NCBI GenBank assembly: GCA_021324445.1 | Contig: JAJPJC010000418.1 | Span: 1 to 41,912, forward strand | DNA from: Isosphaeraceae bacterium | GTDB lineage: Bacteria > Planctomycetota > Planctomycetia > Isosphaerales > Isosphaeraceae | DNA: 41,912 nt | Direction: 5' to 3' | Shown here: piece after piece, positions 26,670 through 35,314 of the stretch | Layout: each line of letters begins with the position of its first letter | How positions within the stretch are numbered: the first letter of the stretch is position 1 | Position numbers and translations under genes: made by a program | Notes under the pieces: model-generated | Database searches by the model: none | Told to the model about the DNA's origin: nothing | What the model saw: only the letters and a program-made list of their open reading frames with translations

Positions 26670-27979
26670 CAATACTGGTCCATACGTGTGAGGTCTTTCT
26701 CGATGCGATCGGACCGCCGTGCGATCTCGAGCAGGGCATGCCGCAGGTCCTCGGGGCTGACGGTGTCGCGGAGGAACGTCCGCGACATGACGAACATCGG
26801 GGTCCCGAGGACATCGTGGACCGAGATGCTGCCATAGGTCAGGTGGGAATTGAGCTTCAGGGCGTATTCATAGTGAGCCGGGTCGGCAGGTCCGCAGACC
26901 GAGAAGACGGACAACAGCCGTTCCTGGCGCTTCCCTTCGGAGGCCTCGATGATCACCTCCTGGAGGCGATCGGGCGGCAAGGTCACGATGACGCGGAACG
27001 TATCGCGGTACCCCTGGAGGAAACAATCCAACCCCTGAATGCTCTCGCGGATCAGGCTCTCGGTGTCGCGGAGTCCATGGATGCTCAGGCGCAAGGCCTC
27101 GGCGAGCTCGCCGGCCTCCTGGTAGCGGTCTTCGGGGGCCTTGGCCAGGCAGCGCGCCAGGATTTCGGCCAGGCTGTCGGGGACCGCCGGCAGGAGCCGG
27201 CGGATATCCGGGATCGGCCCGGTCCGATGAAGCTGGATCAACTGCCCGACGCTCTCGGCCACCACCGGCAGGCGGCCCGAGAGGCTGTGGAATAACAGGA
27301 CACCGACGGCATAGAGATCCGACCGGGGGCTGGCCGGGGTCCCCTGGAACAGCTCGGGGGCCATGAAGGTCGGCGTTCCCGCCAGGGGTGCGCCCCCCTG
27401 GGCCAGGTCTTCGAGCCGCCGCACCAGGCCGAAATCGGCCAGCTTGGCATCGCCTTTCTGAGTCAGGAGGACATTGGCCGGCTTGATGTCGCGATGCACC
27501 AGGCCCGAGTCGTGGGCGGCACCCAGCGCCAGTACGACCTGCCGCGTCAACCGCGCCGCACGGGCCGGTTCCAGCGGTCCGTCGCGCACCAGCGATTCCC
27601 GCAGAGTCTGACCGCCCGGCACGTACTCCATCTCGATGAAATGGCAGCCGTCGACACTCCCCAGGTTGTGGACCGTGACCACGTGGGGATGCGAGAGGTT
27701 CGCCGCGGCGCGCGCCTCCGCCCAGAACTGCTCCCGCAGCGCCGGCTGGTCCTGCACCAAGCCGCTGTCGATGATCTTCAAGGCGCAATCGCGGTGCAGA
27801 CCCAGGTGCTTGGCCTTGTAGACCGACGCCATCGAGCCGCGACCCAGCAAGGACTCGATGCGATACGACCCGACCCTCTGCCCAATCAGCCGGTCGGCCG
27901 CAGCGCCGCGCGGGTGTTCATCACCGGGCGCACGACCGCTGCCGTCCTGCGCAGTCGTCTCTTCGAGTGATGTCCGCAT
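26669..27979 (-). CDS. Ser/Thr protein kinase with a C-terminal YbjN/chaperone-like domain
   Basis: 436 residues. The Hanks-type kinase domain is complete (about 38-300): glycine loop GRGSMASVYKAK, Lys68 in ALKII, VHRDIKPANVLL (Asp164), ADFGLV (Asp182), and FMAPELF. All catalytic residues are present. Instead of the usual transmembrane helix and sensor domain, the C-terminal ~125 residues (about 310-436) form a compact alpha/beta region with RVIVTLPPDRLQEVIIEA, LLSVFSVCGPAD and LNSHLTYGSISVHDV then MFVMSRTFLRDT, which resembles the YbjN / type III chaperone-like fold. Such domains bind peptides or other proteins. It is soluble and is translationally coupled to a three-helix membrane protein. 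ATG at 27979; the first 35 residues are disordered. Confidence 0.88.
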   Translation of the reverse strand: MRTSLEETTAQDGSGRAPGDEHPRGAAADRLIGQRVGSYRIESLLGRGSMASVYKAKHLGLHRDCALKIIDSGLVQDQPALREQFWAEARAAANLSHPHVVTVHNLGSVDGCHFIEMEYVPGGQTLRESLVRDGPLEPARAARLTRQVVLALGAAHDSGLVHRDIKPANVLLTQKGDAKLADFGLVRRLEDLAQGGAPLAGTPTFMAPELFQGTPASPRSDLYAVGVLLFHSLSGRLPVVAESVGQLIQLHRTGPIPDIRRLLPAVPDSLAEILARCLAKAPEDRYQEAGELAEALRLSIHGLRDTESLIRESIQGLDCFLQGYRDTFRVIVTLPPDRLQEVIIEASEGKRQERLLSVFSVCGPADPAHYEYALKLNSHLTYGSISVHDVLGTPMFVMSRTFLRDTVSPEDLRHALLEIARRSDRIEKDLTRMDQY

Positions 27980-28092
27980 GGCTGGTCGGTTCCCCCGGCC
28001 GAGATCGTGGTACCCCGCTTGGCGCGGCTCCCGATGCGCCGCCGTGCCCGGGCGCGGCCACCCAGCAGTTCGGTGGAATCATAGGCAGAGTC

Positions 28093-28111
28093 TTCGGTCG
28101 CGGCGACCGAA
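28093..28111. terminator. Perfect hairpin between gnd and the kinase
   Basis: TTCGGTCG-CGG-CGACCGAA is an eight-base perfect stem in the 176-base gap after the gnd stop and before the kinase start on the minus strand. It could end gnd transcripts or be an operator for the kinase; it has no T-run on the minus strand. Confidence 0.4.
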
Positions 28112-28155
28112 AATCGACCCCGACCCTCGAGGAATCAACGGAAGTGATGGAGGGA

Positions 28156-29622
28156 TCAGACGTTGTAGGAGGACGAGGCGGTCGATCCGCCACGGCCGGT
28201 CCAGTTGGTGTGGAAGAACTGGCCGCGGGGGCGGTCGACGCGCTCGTAGGTATGGGCGCCGAAATAGTCGCGCTGGGCTTGCAGGAGGTTGGCCGGCAGC
28301 CGCTCGCTGCGATAGCCGTCATAGTAGGCCAGGGCGGAGGTCATGGCCGGCAGGGGGATGCCGGCGGTGATCGCCGCGGCGCAGGCGCGGCGCCAGCCCG
28401 GCTGGCAGCGGTCGATCTCGCCACGGAAGTACGGATCGAGCAGGAGGTTGGTGAGCTTGGGATCGTGGTCGAACGCCTCCTTGATCTTGCCCAGAAACGC
28501 GCTGCGGATGATGCACCCGCCGCGCCACATCAGCGCCACGCCTCCCCTGTTGATCTCCCACTGCGATTCCCGGGCCATGGCATCCATCAGGGCGAAGCCC
28601 TGGGCGTAGGAGATGATTTTGCTGGCATAGAGCGCCTGCTCGATGGAGTCGATCAGCGCTTGGTCCTGGGCCTGGGATGGTCGCGCGGGTCCCTTGAGGT
28701 TCTTGGAAGCGGCCACGCGCTCCTCCTTCTGGGCGGAGAGGCAGCGGGCGAAGACGGCTTCGCCGATCAGGGTCAGCGGGACGCCCAGATCGCAGGCGGA
28801 GACCACCGTCCACTTGCCGGTCCCTTTCTGACCGGCCGCGTCGAGGATCCGGTCGATCATCGGCTGACCGGTCTCGGGATCCTTGTACCCGAGGATGTCC
28901 CGGGTGATCTCGATCAGGTAGCTATCGAGCGGGCCGGTGTTCCAGCGCGCGAAGACGTCGTGGAGGGCCGGCGGCTCCAGATGCAGCAGCTCGCGGAGCA
29001 GGTGGTAGGCTTCGCAGATGAGCTGCATGTCGCCATATTCGATGCCGTTGTGCACCATCTTGACGTAGTGGCCGGCTCCTTCGGGGCCCACCCAGTCGCA
29101 GCAGGGAGTGCCGTCGGCCACCTTGGCGGCAATCGCCTGGAAGATTGGCTTGACATGCGGCCAGGCCTTGGGGTTGCCGCCGGGCATGATGGACGGGCCC
29201 TTGAGCGCGCCTTCCTCACCCCCTGAGACGCCCGTGCCGAGGAAGAGCAGACCCTTGGCCTCGAGTTCCCGGGTCCGTCGCGTCGAATCGGGGAAGTGTG
29301 AGTTGCCGCCGTCGATCAGGATGTCGCCCGGCTGGAGCAGCGGGACCAACTCCTGGATCACCTCGTCCACCGCCGAGCCGGCCTTGACCATGATCATGAT
29401 CTTGCGTGGGGACTTCAGCGCCGCGACCAGTTCCGGCAGCGAATGGGTGCCGACGATCTTCTTCTCCTGGGCGCGGCCCGCGACGAACGCGTCGACCTTC
29501 GACGTGGTGCGGTTGAAGACGGCGACGGTGAAGCCGTGGCTCTCCATGTTCAGGACCAGGTTCTCGCCCATCACGGCCAGGCCGATCAGGCCGATGTCGG
29601 CGCTCTGCGGGCTCGTCGCCAT
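28156..29622 (-). CDS. gnd: 6-phosphogluconate dehydrogenase, decarboxylating
   Basis: 488 residues, slightly longer than the usual ~470. It oxidises 6-phosphogluconate to ribulose 5-phosphate with NADP+ and CO2 release in the pentose phosphate pathway. Seen motifs: nucleotide-binding GLAVMGENLVLNM (from residue 14), NRTTSKVDAF at the cofactor 2'-phosphate site, DGGNSHFPD, the family signature GVSGGEEGALKGPSIMPGG, catalytic Lys in HYVKMVHNGIEYGDMQ, and a C-terminal tail DYFGAHTYERVDRPRG that enters the other subunit's active site. ATG at 29622 with GGAGGG upstream. Own promoter proposed at 29673-29701. The neighbours are not pentose phosphate genes. Confidence 0.97.
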   Translation of the reverse strand: MATSPQSADIGLIGLAVMGENLVLNMESHGFTVAVFNRTTSKVDAFVAGRAQEKKIVGTHSLPELVAALKSPRKIMIMVKAGSAVDEVIQELVPLLQPGDILIDGGNSHFPDSTRRTRELEAKGLLFLGTGVSGGEEGALKGPSIMPGGNPKAWPHVKPIFQAIAAKVADGTPCCDWVGPEGAGHYVKMVHNGIEYGDMQLICEAYHLLRELLHLEPPALHDVFARWNTGPLDSYLIEITRDILGYKDPETGQPMIDRILDAAGQKGTGKWTVVSACDLGVPLTLIGEAVFARCLSAQKEERVAASKNLKGPARPSQAQDQALIDSIEQALYASKIISYAQGFALMDAMARESQWEINRGGVALMWRGGCIIRSAFLGKIKEAFDHDPKLTNLLLDPYFRGEIDRCQPGWRRACAAAITAGIPLPAMTSALAYYDGYRSERLPANLLQAQRDYFGAHTYERVDRPRGQFFHTNWTGRGGSTASSSYNV

Positions 29623-29654
29623 GCTCGCGACCCTCCGGCAAGGGATTCTTCGGA

Positions 29655-29701
29655 GATTCCTTCAGGAATCGGATTGTACCAGGCCCGCGCCGGCATTTCG
29701 A
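29655..29701 (-). promoter_or_regulatory. Candidate gnd promoter with a small hairpin at the start of the transcript
   Basis: On the minus strand TCGAAA (29701-29696), 17 bases, TACAAT (29678-29673). Immediately downstream GATTCC-TTCA-GGAATC (29655-29670) is a perfect six-base inverted repeat overlapping the expected start of transcription, where an operator or a 5' stem could act. Confidence 0.4.
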
Positions 29702-29749
29702 CTGGAGGCAACCTTCCCCGCCGCGACCGTGCGGTCCAAGAGGAGGCGA

Positions 29750-30364
29750 TCAAGGAAGGAGGTCGGCCACGGCAATCATCGCCTGGGGCCGGGCCAGCGG
29801 CGCGGCCCGGCCGGTGGCCGGGACGATCGTCACATCGGCGTAATGGAAGCGGCCCCGACGGGCTGGGTCAGGCTGCGGGTTGCGGTAGATCTCGAGCTGA
29901 CGGTCGATCAGATTGACGATCCAGTAATCGGCGATGCCGGCGTGGGCATACCGGTGTGCTTTGATCGTGCGGTCGCGTCGCACGGAGGAATCGGCGATCT
30001 CTACCAGCAAGATTCCTGCGGTCGGGTGCTTCGCGGCATAATCGCGCGGGCCACCGCCGACGACCAGAACATCAGGTAGCGGTTGGTAGCGTCGGCCCAA
30101 GTCGAGCGTGGCCTGGGCTCGGACATAATAACCGGCCCCGAAAGCCGCCCGGAGAGTATCGCTGGTGAGATAGACGGCCGTGTCGTGGGGAGGGTTGGTC
30201 GGCAAGGTGTAGAGATCGCCGTTGATCAACTCGACTTTGCGGTCTCCGAAGAAACCCATGTTGGACAGTTTGTGAAATTGCTTGGCGGTCCAGCGCCAAC
30301 GGCGTGGACCCGCGACGCGGGGCGTGCGCGCCGGGACGGTTTGGGGACCGTGGACGGTTGCCAT
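29750..30364 (-). CDS. Uma2 family (DUF820) putative nuclease
   Basis: 204 residues; ATG 30364 with AGGAAGGATACC upstream. The Uma2/DUF820 pattern is clear: VELINGDLYTLP near residue 50, LGRRYQPLPDVLVV (Asp of the PD-D/ExK site), ILLVEIADSSVRRDRTIK (Glu and Lys), and KAHRYAHAGIADYWIVNL with RQLEIYRNP. Such proteins have a restriction-enzyme-like fold and are greatly expanded in planctomycetes and cyanobacteria; their targets are unknown. No partner gene is evident, and the 60-base gap to the HAD gene upstream on the same strand allows co-transcription. Confidence 0.9.
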   Translation of the reverse strand: MATVHGPQTVPARTPRVAGPRRWRWTAKQFHKLSNMGFFGDRKVELINGDLYTLPTNPPHDTAVYLTSDTLRAAFGAGYYVRAQATLDLGRRYQPLPDVLVVGGGPRDYAAKHPTAGILLVEIADSSVRRDRTIKAHRYAHAGIADYWIVNLIDRQLEIYRNPQPDPARRGRFHYADVTIVPATGRAAPLARPQAMIAVADLLP

Positions 30365-30424
30365 GGTATCCTTCCTTTCTGCGGTAGGGAGTCAGGAGCT
30401 CCCGGCCGCTCGATCAGTGTGGAC

Positions 30425-31324
30425 TCAAGTATACCGCCAGGCGGGCCGTTCCGGCAGCAGCTTCTCGAAGCGATCGATCTGGGCATCCATGTACTCGCCG
30501 GCATAGTTCCCGGCGAAGAAGCGGGGCAGGGCCTCCTCGAAGAACCGCTGCCAGGAATCCTCCTCGCTGCCCGGGTCAACCGGGTAGAAGAGCACGCCAT
30601 TGGCCGCGGCCGCCGCCTGGTCGCCCGGGGCGTCGCCGACCATCAGGATCTTCTCGGGCTCGTAGCGGCCGGCCGCGGTCAGGGCGAGGTGCTCCCGCTT
30701 GCTGCCCAGCTCCTGCCCGGCGATCAGCGCGACATACCCGGTCAGGTCATGCTCCTCCCACTCGCGCACCAGGGCTTCGCCGGGAGTGGCCGAGACGACC
30801 ATCACGTCGGCCTTGCCCTGCATGCTCTCCAGCGACTCCCGCACGAATGGGAAGGGTGGGACGTGCTGGACCGTCTCGCCGATCGATCGGTTAACCGCCT
30901 CGCTCCACTCCAGCGCCTGGACCAGGTCGGCGTCGCCGGTCGCCTGGATCTCGGCCTTCAGCGCCGGGTTGGAGAGCTTCGTCGCGCGCTGGAGCCATTG
31001 GCGCAGACCCGTCATCGCCGGGATCCGCGGCCGACGCCGGAGCACCTCGGGCCGCTCCGCGAGCAGGTCGATCGTCAGGACCAGCCCCGGAAAGCGATTG
31101 ATCCCCCGATGCTTCGAGTACAAGTTGACGAACTCGGCCACTTCGCGCACATACTTCGAGACCGCGGCGAGCTGGTACGACTTGATAATGTTGGGGATGA
31201 AACACTCCTTGTGCTTTACTTCCATTGTATCGAACGCGCAGCCGTCGCTGTCGATGCCGATGAAGAAATCGTGCGACCGGGCGAATTCCCGGAGGGACGC
31301 TTGCGGATCAGTTGGCGCAGTCAT
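30425..31324 (-). CDS. HAD superfamily hydrolase
   Basis: 299 residues from ATG 31324, chosen because GAGGAGCC precedes it; the frame is open 12 codons further. HAD motifs: FIGIDSDGCAFDTM (Asp25, Asp27; the usual DxDGT is DSDGC here), MVVSATPGEAL (motif II Ser/Thr), a Lys in LGSKREHL, and ILMVGDAPGDQAAA (motif IV). A large helical cap lies between about 35 and 180. Phosphoglycolate-phosphatase-like enzymes share this layout, but the cap is long and the Thr-to-Cys change in motif I is unusual, so I leave the substrate open. Divergent from the tail-anchored kinase. Confidence 0.8.
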   Translation of the reverse strand: MTAPTDPQASLREFARSHDFFIGIDSDGCAFDTMEVKHKECFIPNIIKSYQLAAVSKYVREVAEFVNLYSKHRGINRFPGLVLTIDLLAERPEVLRRRPRIPAMTGLRQWLQRATKLSNPALKAEIQATGDADLVQALEWSEAVNRSIGETVQHVPPFPFVRESLESMQGKADVMVVSATPGEALVREWEEHDLTGYVALIAGQELGSKREHLALTAAGRYEPEKILMVGDAPGDQAAAAANGVLFYPVDPGSEEDSWQRFFEEALPRFFAGNYAGEYMDAQIDRFEKLLPERPAWRYT

Positions 31325-31380
31325 GCATGGCTCCTCCCCGATGAGCTCACAGCGACGCAAGATCTGGTGAGTGGCGTCGA

Positions 31381-31409
31381 TTGAGTGTCTCCGTGTGTTG
31401 TGGTATCGT
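31381..31409 (+). promoter_or_regulatory. Candidate promoter for the tail-anchored kinase
   Basis: TTGAGT, 17 bases, TATCGT about 120 bases before ATG 31529, in the divergent region shared with the HAD hydrolase gene. Confidence 0.35.
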
Positions 31410-31528
31410 CAAGGTCACGCGTGGATCGAAGAGACGTAGGCATTTCGGCATCTCCCTTCGACGCCGCGAGTTGAGCGAAGAATCCGTGCAACGTGGGTGT
31501 CGGCGCGTGCCACTCCCGGGAGGCCCCG

Positions 31529-32836
31529 ATGGCGAGCTTCGAGCGACCGAAGTCGGCGGACGGCGTCCCGCTCGACCTGCTCCCGGTGATCCGCAACTCC
31601 GGGGTGCTATCCGACAAGCTGCTCGGCGAGATCCGGACCAAGGTCCTTCAGGGGGACTATCCCCTCGACTCGGTCGACCTGGCCGAACGCCTGGTCCGGG
31701 ACAAGATCATCACCTCGTATCAGGCCAAGCGGTTCCTGAACAATCGCTCGCATGGCCTGATCGTGGGCCGTTATATCATCCTCGACCGGATCGGCTCAGG
31801 CTCGATGGGCCGCGTGTACAAAGCGCATCACGTGATGATGGATCGCGTGGTTGCGCTCAAGATCATTGCCCCGGAGATCGCCTCGAACGAGCGGGTGGTG
31901 GCACGGTTCCAGCGGGAGATGAAGCTGGTTGGCCGGCTCGATCACCCCAACGTGGTCCGCGCCTTCGACGCCGACCAGATCCAGAGGGTCTTGTACATCG
32001 TGATGGAATATGTCCCGGGCCAGAGCCTGGGCGAGCGGCTCAAGAAGGGGCCGATCCCGGTAGCGGAGATGATCGAGTACGCGGCGCAGGCCTCGCGGGG
32101 CTTAGCTCATGCGCACGAGCAGGGGATCGTCCATCGCGACATCAAGCCCTCGAACATCCTCTTGACCCGGGAGGGGCGGGTCAAGATCCTGGACCTGGGT
32201 CTGGGCGTCTTGATGGAAGCGGACAGTTCGGCGACGTTCGCGACGGCCGACGGGATCGCGGTGGGGACGGTCGATTATATGTCGCCGGAGCAGGCGTGCG
32301 GCCGGGACGTGGACGGCCGGAGCGACGTCTACGGGCTGGGCTGCGCGATGTACCACCTGTTGACCGGGAAGCTGCCGTTCCCGGGGTCCTCGCCGATCGA
32401 GCGGCTGGGGAAGCGGATCAGCGGTCGGCATGTGCCGATCACCGAGTACCTGCCGGATGTCGCCCCTCCGTTCGTCCGGGTCCTGGACAAGATGCTGGCG
32501 CACAAGCCGCACGAGCGGTTTGCCAGCGCGGCCGAACTGGCCCAGGCCCTGGAGAACTTGATTCGTCCCCGGCCGCAGAGCCTTGGCGCGGCCAACCCGT
32601 CTCCGGCCGCCGCGGCCCCCCCGGCGAAGCCGGCCGCAGCCGACTCCAAGACGTCCGGCGAAGCGAAAGGGACTCCCGCCGCCCCGCAGGTCGTGACGGT
32701 CCGGCCCACGTATCCGGCCTGGTTCGCCCCGCTGGCCGGTTTCGCCGAGCAGAGCCCCCGCAGCGCGCTGGCGAGCGTGGTCCTGACCCTGGCCCTGACC
32801 TTCGTCGCCGGGATCCTCCTGGGGCTGATGTTCTGA
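31529..32836 (+). CDS. Ser/Thr protein kinase with C-terminal tail anchor
   Basis: 435 residues from ATG 31529 (GGGAGGCCCCG upstream). The first ~80 residues (SGVLSDKLLGEIRTKV, LVRDKIITSYQAKRFL) are a helical domain common before planctomycete kinases. The kinase domain spans about 81-350: GSGSMGRVYKAH, Lys111 in ALKII, VHRDIKPSNILL (Asp204), DLG in place of DFG (Asp222), and YMSPEQACG. All catalytic residues remain. A Pro/Ala-rich linker (about 355-405) leads to a single helix at the very end (SVVLTLALTFVAGILLGLMF) with nothing beyond it, so it is tail-anchored with the kinase in the cytoplasm and no outside sensor. The signal must come from inside the cell or from the N-terminal domain. Confidence 0.93.
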   Translation: MASFERPKSADGVPLDLLPVIRNSGVLSDKLLGEIRTKVLQGDYPLDSVDLAERLVRDKIITSYQAKRFLNNRSHGLIVGRYIILDRIGSGSMGRVYKAHHVMMDRVVALKIIAPEIASNERVVARFQREMKLVGRLDHPNVVRAFDADQIQRVLYIVMEYVPGQSLGERLKKGPIPVAEMIEYAAQASRGLAHAHEQGIVHRDIKPSNILLTREGRVKILDLGLGVLMEADSSATFATADGIAVGTVDYMSPEQACGRDVDGRSDVYGLGCAMYHLLTGKLPFPGSSPIERLGKRISGRHVPITEYLPDVAPPFVRVLDKMLAHKPHERFASAAELAQALENLIRPRPQSLGAANPSPAAAAPPAKPAAADSKTSGEAKGTPAAPQVVTVRPTYPAWFAPLAGFAEQSPRSALASVVLTLALTFVAGILLGLMF

Positions 32837-32859
32837 GGCCCGGTCCGTCGGGTCGTGGG

Positions 32860-33885
32860 CTACGCATGATGCGCGCCGGAGCCGCTCGCCACCGGGTGCG
32901 CCGGTGCCTGGGCCGGCGGCCGCGTCTTGCTGAAGAGCGCCCGCAGCGCGCCCTCGAGGTTGGGGTAGCGGAACGCGTATCCCAGGGCGAGCACCTTGGC
33001 GGGAAGGACTTTCTGGCCGGTGGTGATCACACTGGCGACCTCGCCCAGCATGAGCTGGAGCATCAGGTCGGGCGGTCCGAAGGGCAGCGCGACCCGCCAC
33101 GGGGTCGCCGGTTTGCGCAAGACGCGGGAGAAGGTCTTGGCGAACTCGAGGTTGCGGACGGGATGGGGTGCCGTGCCGTTGAGCGGGCCGGCGGCCTCGT
33201 CGTGGTCGATGGCCAGGCGGAAGACTCCGACGATATCGTCGAGGTGGATCCAGCTCATCCACTGCTGGCCGGTCGCCCATCCCAGGCCCCCCTTGCTCCC
33301 GATCGGAGCCCCGGGGAGGACCTTGAAGATGGGGGTCATGAACCGGAGCGCACCCTCGTTGCGGGCCAGGACGATCCCGGTCCGGACGACGGCGCGGCGC
33401 ACGTCCAGGCTCTCGACCGCCGCGGAGACATCCTCGGTCTCGCGGCAGACCACCGCCAGGAAATCGGAACCCGAGGGACTGGCCTCGGTCAACTCCTCGT
33501 CGCCGTGAGCCCCATAGAATCCGATCGCCGAGCCCTGGACCAGGATCTTGGGCCGCCGCCGCGCCTGCTGGATCGCCGCGACGATCTGCTCGGCGGCGTG
33601 GACCCGGCTGTCGCGGATCTTGGCCTTGACCGCCGCATTCCAGCGCTCGGCGAAGAGGTTGTGCCCCGCCAGATTCACGACGGCGTCACAGCCGTCGACC
33701 TCACTCTGCCAACGCCCCGGCTGGGTGGGATCGCCCTGGATCACCTGGTACGGCCACATCTCGGGGTTGCGGCGAACCCGGTCCGAATTGCGCGAGAGGA
33801 TCACCGGCTGGTGTCCGTTCTCCACCAGGGCGCGCGCCAGATTGCGACCGATGAGTCCCGATCCCCCCGTGATGAAGATACGCAT
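32860..33885 (-). CDS. TIGR01777 family NAD(P)-dependent epimerase (SDR39U1/YfcH-like)
   Basis: 341 residues from ATG 33885 (GAGGTGACGCTC upstream), so that MRIFITGGSGLIGRNLARAL, the dinucleotide-binding turn, opens the protein. Family landmarks: DAVVNLAGHNLFAERW, IRDSRVHAAEQIV, LVQGSAIGFYG (the usual Tyr site), RTGIVLARNEGAL, GQQWMSWIHLDDIVG, PLNGTAPHPVRN and a C-terminal FRYPNLEGALRALF. The reaction of this family is unknown; it is atypical extended SDR related to cell-division inhibitor SulA-annotated proteins, a label that is misleading. The gene is convergent with the kinase gene, 23 bases apart. The last 20 residues are low-complexity. Confidence 0.92.
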   Translation of the reverse strand: MRIFITGGSGLIGRNLARALVENGHQPVILSRNSDRVRRNPEMWPYQVIQGDPTQPGRWQSEVDGCDAVVNLAGHNLFAERWNAAVKAKIRDSRVHAAEQIVAAIQQARRRPKILVQGSAIGFYGAHGDEELTEASPSGSDFLAVVCRETEDVSAAVESLDVRRAVVRTGIVLARNEGALRFMTPIFKVLPGAPIGSKGGLGWATGQQWMSWIHLDDIVGVFRLAIDHDEAAGPLNGTAPHPVRNLEFAKTFSRVLRKPATPWRVALPFGPPDLMLQLMLGEVASVITTGQKVLPAKVLALGYAFRYPNLEGALRALFSKTRPPAQAPAHPVASGSGAHHA

Positions 33886-34205
33886 GAGCGTCACCTCGGT
33901 TTCGCGCACGGCGCGCTGGCTGGGCTAGCTCAGGGATGCGTGAAGACTTCGGCGCTCCGTCGCGCACCGCACCACCTGGCAGAAATCAACCACGCGCCCG
34001 AGTTCATTCCGTTTCGAAATCGTGTGGCGACCCAACATCATGGTGCGCCCGTGGGTGGATCGTCAAGGCGGGCGAAAAAACCGCCTGGAGGCTGGGGCTG
34101 CTGGATCGGTGCTCGTGCCCGGACTCAGGGCGATGCCGGCTGCGGCCGTCTCCTCCGAGCCGGCCATCCCCGGGGCCGGTGTTTGAGACCGCGGGCCTCG
34201 ACCCT
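33886..34205. other. Intergenic stretch with one hairpin
   Basis: 320 bases between two minus-strand genes. AGGCGG (34066-34071) and CCGCCT (34081-34086) form a hairpin over an A-rich loop; otherwise I see no gene and no clear promoter. Confidence 0.4.
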
Positions 34206-34658
34206 TCAGAACGAGCGGCCTTCCAGCGCCTCGATCGCCTGGCGGATCGGCGCGGGAACCGGATGCGGTCGATTCGCGGCGTAGTCGAAGACCACGGTCG
34301 TCGAGGTCCCCTCGGCCACAACGGCCTGTTGCTCCTGACTGACGATCCGCATGTCGTGGGCCAGGCTGGTGCGGCCGATCCGGTTGATGCGAATGCCCAC
34401 GTGGATCGTGTCCGGGAAGTTGACCGGGCGGCGAAAGTCGCAGGCGGTCGAGGCCAGGATCGGCCCAATCTGCCGGTCCGCCAGGAGATCGTGGAGTCCG
34501 ATCCGCTGGCCATAGGCGATCCGGGCCGACTCCATCCACCGGAAATACACCGTGTTGTTCACATGGCCAAACGCATCCTGATCGCCCCACTGCACCGGCA
34601 CCGTCACCACCACCGGGAAGCCCGCGAGGAGCGACTCAACCGTGTTCAGGGCATCCAT
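34206..34658 (-). CDS. Acyl-CoA thioesterase, hotdog (4HBT/YbgC-like) fold
   Basis: 150 residues from ATG 34658; a TTG seven codons earlier is possible. The signature is VQWGDQDAFGHVNNTVYFRW, with the Asp and the GHVNN block of the 4-hydroxybenzoyl-CoA thioesterase family, followed by RPVNFPDTIHVGIRINRIG and EGTSTTVVFDY. These dimeric or tetrameric enzymes hydrolyse acyl-CoA thioesters; substrate not predictable. Complete length for the family (130-160). Confidence 0.92.
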   Translation of the reverse strand: MDALNTVESLLAGFPVVVTVPVQWGDQDAFGHVNNTVYFRWMESARIAYGQRIGLHDLLADRQIGPILASTACDFRRPVNFPDTIHVGIRINRIGRTSLAHDMRIVSQEQQAVVAEGTSTTVVFDYAANRPHPVPAPIRQAIEALEGRSF

Positions 34659-34828
34659 GAATCTCGATCCGATCGACAAGTGGCCGGGCCAAGGTTCTCC
34701 CGGATGAGATCATACGCCCGCGCGGCGCGGACCGCCAGCAAACCGATTCACCGGTCCCCGCGCGACCCGGGCCGCACGCCTGGAGAGATCCCCGATCATG
34801 CCGGTCGACGGGGCACCGGGGAGCACGG

Positions 34829-34857
34829 TTGACAGGACGCGCGTCGCGATTTATTGT
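34829..34857 (+). promoter_or_regulatory. Consensus-like promoter upstream of a long non-coding leader
   Basis: TTGACA (34829-34834), 17 bases, TATTGT (34852-34857). The first convincing start codon downstream is the histidine kinase at 35315, so a transcript would have a leader of about 450 bases. Confidence 0.5.
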
Positions 34858-35314
34858 CCCAGGATAGATGAGCAGCCCTGACAAGGACCGCAACCGTGAC
34901 GCCGGCCCTCGGCGCCCACGGCCAGCCGGTCTTGCAACCTCAAAACGGATCGGTCTGAGCCGAACAGCCTCGTCCACGCCGGTTGAGCCTGCTCAGCCTG
35001 GCGGGTTCCGGCTTGGCCGCAGGCCGGCTGCGGCGCAGGATGAGAGGGTGACCGATACCAGACCCGCTCAGACCTTTGCTCGCCGCCCATATCAGCCCTC
35101 GTCCTCTGGGACAGGCCTGAGTTCTCGTTCAGTCCACGCCCGGCCGCTTGGGCCTGCCGTCGGTCTGCGCGCAATCCACACCAGGCGCCGGATCGCCCAG
35201 GCTCCGAGGCAACGCCCCTGAGCTGAGGTCTGGCCGAGATTTGCGGAAGATGCGCGATTGGGGACCCCCGCGCTGCGCTGGGTCGAACCTCGAGTTGGCC
35301 GCGGAGACCCATGG
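34858..35314 (+). other. Long leader or unassigned region before the hybrid kinase
   Basis: About 450 GC-rich bases. A plus-strand frame starting ATG 34868 (MSSPDKDRNRDAG) has no good ribosome site and a composition like antisense or random GC-rich frames, so I do not call it. No known riboswitch recognised. Confidence 0.35.

Noticed and set aside
34868..35221. 117-codon plus-strand frame after the consensus promoter
   Set aside because: Composition like random GC-rich frames and no ribosome site; kept only as an unassigned leader.
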